A stretch of DNA of 7,783 nucleotides from Acidobacteriota bacterium (GTDB lineage Bacteria; Acidobacteriota; Terriglobia; Terriglobales; Acidobacteriaceae), in assembly GCA_028873155.1 (NCBI GenBank), contig JAGWML010000146.1, positions 1-7,783 of the forward strand. The letters run 5' to 3'. Shown here piece after piece: positions 6,723-7,783 of this stretch; within the stretch, counting starts at the first letter, position 1, and every line of letters starts with the position of its first letter. The notes under the pieces are model-generated. The model was given only the letters and a program-made list of their open reading frames with translations. It made no database searches and was not told where the DNA came from. The position numbers and the translations under genes are program-made.

Positions 6723-7463
6723 TCAATGAGCGCCGATGCGCCCCAGCACAGCAGGAATCGTGCGACAGAGAATGCAAAAGTCTGCTGTCAAGCTCCAGGA
6801 CTGGACGTAACTTGCATCCAGCTTGGAACGCTGATCATAGTCAATGTGGCTCCTGACAGAGACCTGCAAAAGCCCGGAAAGGCCCGGTATGGCCGCCAGG
6901 TATTACGGCAGGAGATCGCCATAGAAAGCCAGTCTAGAGGCGACAACCGGACGCGGACCAATCAGAGACATCTCGCCGCGGAAGACATTGATCAATTGGG
7001 GGAGTTCATCCAGGCTCCAGCGCCGCAGAAATCCGCCAATTGGAGTGATGCGCGGATCGCGCAAGTGCTTGAGCATTCTCCACTCCAGTACGTTTCCATC
7101 TTTGTGGGATTCTGCAACGTGAGCGCGCTTAGATGCGTCACGATGCATGGAACGACACTTAAAGATGCGGAACGTACGGCCGCCTCGTCCAATGCGCTCC
7201 TCGCGGTAGAAAATAGGACCACGCGATGTGAGAAAAACTGCGAATGCAATGAAAATGCCCGGGATCGCGAAGATAGACATCAGGATGACCGAAGCGACCA
7301 AGTCGATTACGCGCTTCGCGCCTATGTATTGCCAAGACGACAGCAGGACTGGGGACGACGAAGCAAAATACCGGGACAAATGCATTGAGCCAGTTGCGAC
7401 CGAGCCCTCTCCTTGCGAGGCAACGAACTGGTCTTCAAGCACAATCTGGTTCTGAGCACTCAC
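6723..7463 (-). pseudogene. Sugar transferase (phosphoglycosyl transferase), interrupted by an in-frame stop
   Basis: The family moves a sugar phosphate from a nucleotide sugar onto undecaprenyl phosphate, the first step of exopolysaccharide or O-antigen building at the inner membrane. GTG (7461-7463) follows a perfect GGAGG by 6 nt. Residues 1-186 carry the normal signatures: YIGAKRVIDL (46-55) entering one membrane helix (about 54-79), GPIFYREERIG (82-92), FKCRSM (101-106), DPRITPIGGFLRR (136-148), the catalytic D152-E153 in SLDELPQL, and GEMSLIGPRPV. A TAA at 6903-6905 stops translation after YGDLLP. The same frame then runs on for 59 codons to TGA 6723-6725 with the expected family C-terminus, including PGLSGLLQVSVR, a DASYV segment and SLTADFCILCRTIPAVLGR. 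Where the family reads GLWQVSGR, this copy has L199 and V203, which points to decay after the nonsense change. There is no large N-terminal membrane region, so this was a small, single-helix type enzyme. Confidence 0.85.
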
Positions 7464-7469
7464 TACAAT

Positions 7470-7474
7470 CCTCC
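7470..7474 (-). promoter_or_regulatory. Strong Shine-Dalgarno of the sugar transferase gene
   Basis: GGAGG on the minus strand sits 6 nt before GTG 7461-7463. It fixes this as the start and is the strongest ribosome binding site in the window. Its survival suggests the gene broke recently. Confidence 0.75.
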
Positions 7475-7633
7475 GTTAAGTTCGATTCAATCAAAATCAA
7501 ACAAAAGTTTCCATCCGCCGGCGTGAGGGCATCTGGCAAATCAAAAGCAGGTTATGCCTTTCGGCTAAAAACATGGGTGAAGTGATTCAAACACGAGGCG
7601 CAAAGCAAAGTTTCGTTCAATTGACGCGTTATC

Positions 7634-7654
7634 CGATCAACGCCCATCTGATCG
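7634..7654. repeat. Short inverted repeat, 6-bp arms
   Basis: CGATCA (7634-7639) and TGATCG (7649-7654) are perfect reverse complements around a 9-nt spacer, a geometry compatible with a dimeric repressor site or a small hairpin. It lies about 170 bp upstream of the sugar transferase start. The match is short and no known operator is recognised. Confidence 0.3.
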
Positions 7655-7713
7655 ATAAACGTGAGATTGTCCACAAGAACTTCCAGTCACTCACTGTCCG
7701 TACCCCGATACTG

Positions 7714-7741
7714 TTTACATCGGTGTCGTGCTCATTATGAA
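7714..7741 (+). promoter_or_regulatory. Candidate promoter reading out of the right edge
   Basis: TTTACA (7714-7719, 5 of 6 to the -35 consensus) is followed after 16 nt by TATGAA (7736-7741, 4 of 6 to the -10 consensus). It would drive a plus-strand gene beyond the window, divergent from the sugar transferase. No start codon with a ribosome binding site is visible before the sequence ends. Confidence 0.25.
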
Positions 7742-7783
7742 TTCAACCTGCCGCCAAGACCCACTTAGACTTTTGAAGAAAAC

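Larger units (their letters stand above)
7464..7783. other. AT-richer non-coding region, probably regulatory
   Basis: No frame on either strand looks coding: stops are frequent and the composition is clearly less GC-rich than the genes to the left. It should contain the promoter of the sugar transferase gene, but I found no convincing -35/-10 pair on the minus strand. The A/T-rich stretch just upstream of the Shine-Dalgarno has repeated TTTGAT words (about 7482-7508). A plus-strand promoter candidate and a small inverted repeat are listed separately. The region may separate this locus from a divergent gene beyond the right edge. Confidence 0.5.

Noticed and set aside
6276..7388. 370-codon plus-strand open frame
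   Set aside because: It is antisense to the ppx start and to the broken sugar transferase, which share one antisense phase, and crosses the gap between them by chance. There are no recognisable motifs and no ribosome binding site.
270..7628. 12-bp word TCAATTGACGCG at both 270-281 and 7617-7628
   Set aside because: About two identical 12-mers are expected by chance in a window this long. Both lie in gaps, but no promoter geometry is shared between them.
7667..7675. TTGTCCACA, one mismatch from a DnaA box
   Set aside because: It is a single isolated site with no cluster, no AT-rich unwinding element pattern and no replication genes nearby.

Overview
The window looks like a chromosomal segment of a GC-rich soil bacterium. 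Protein style and gene content fit Acidobacteriota (Terriglobus/Granulicella-like), but that placement is an impression from the sequences, not a search result. I see no tRNA or rRNA genes, CRISPR arrays, insertion sequences or phage genes.

Layout, left to right. A truncated minus-strand gene of unknown function (1-205) runs off the left edge. Its probable promoter lies in the gap before a plus-strand series: ppk1 (polyphosphate kinase, 428-2590), a nine-helix UbiA-like membrane protein (2738-3571), a SAM-dependent methyltransferase coupled to it by an ATGA overlap (3568-4209) and, after an AT-rich leader, a SixA-type phosphohistidine phosphatase (4327-4854). Facing them on the minus strand is a Ppx/GppA exopolyphosphatase (4806-6365), whose last codons overlap the last codons of sixA by 49 bp. 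Next come a gene-free 357-bp gap with hairpins and a broken minus-strand sugar transferase gene of the exopolysaccharide-initiating type (6723-7463). The last 320 bp are AT-richer and gene-free.

The common theme is polyphosphate and phosphohistidine chemistry. Ppk1 makes polyP through a phosphohistidine intermediate, Ppx degrades polyP, and SixA-family enzymes remove phosphate from histidine. Finding all three within 6 kb suggests a polyP control locus, possibly with SixA acting on phospho-Ppk1; that last step is inference. The UbiA-like protein and methyltransferase form a separate coupled pair, possibly acting on a lipid or quinone-like substrate.

The clearest anomaly is the sugar transferase. 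An in-frame TAA interrupts it after 186 codons, the same frame then continues for 59 recognisable family codons, and conserved residues after the stop have changed. I found no convincing novel defence or mobile system here.
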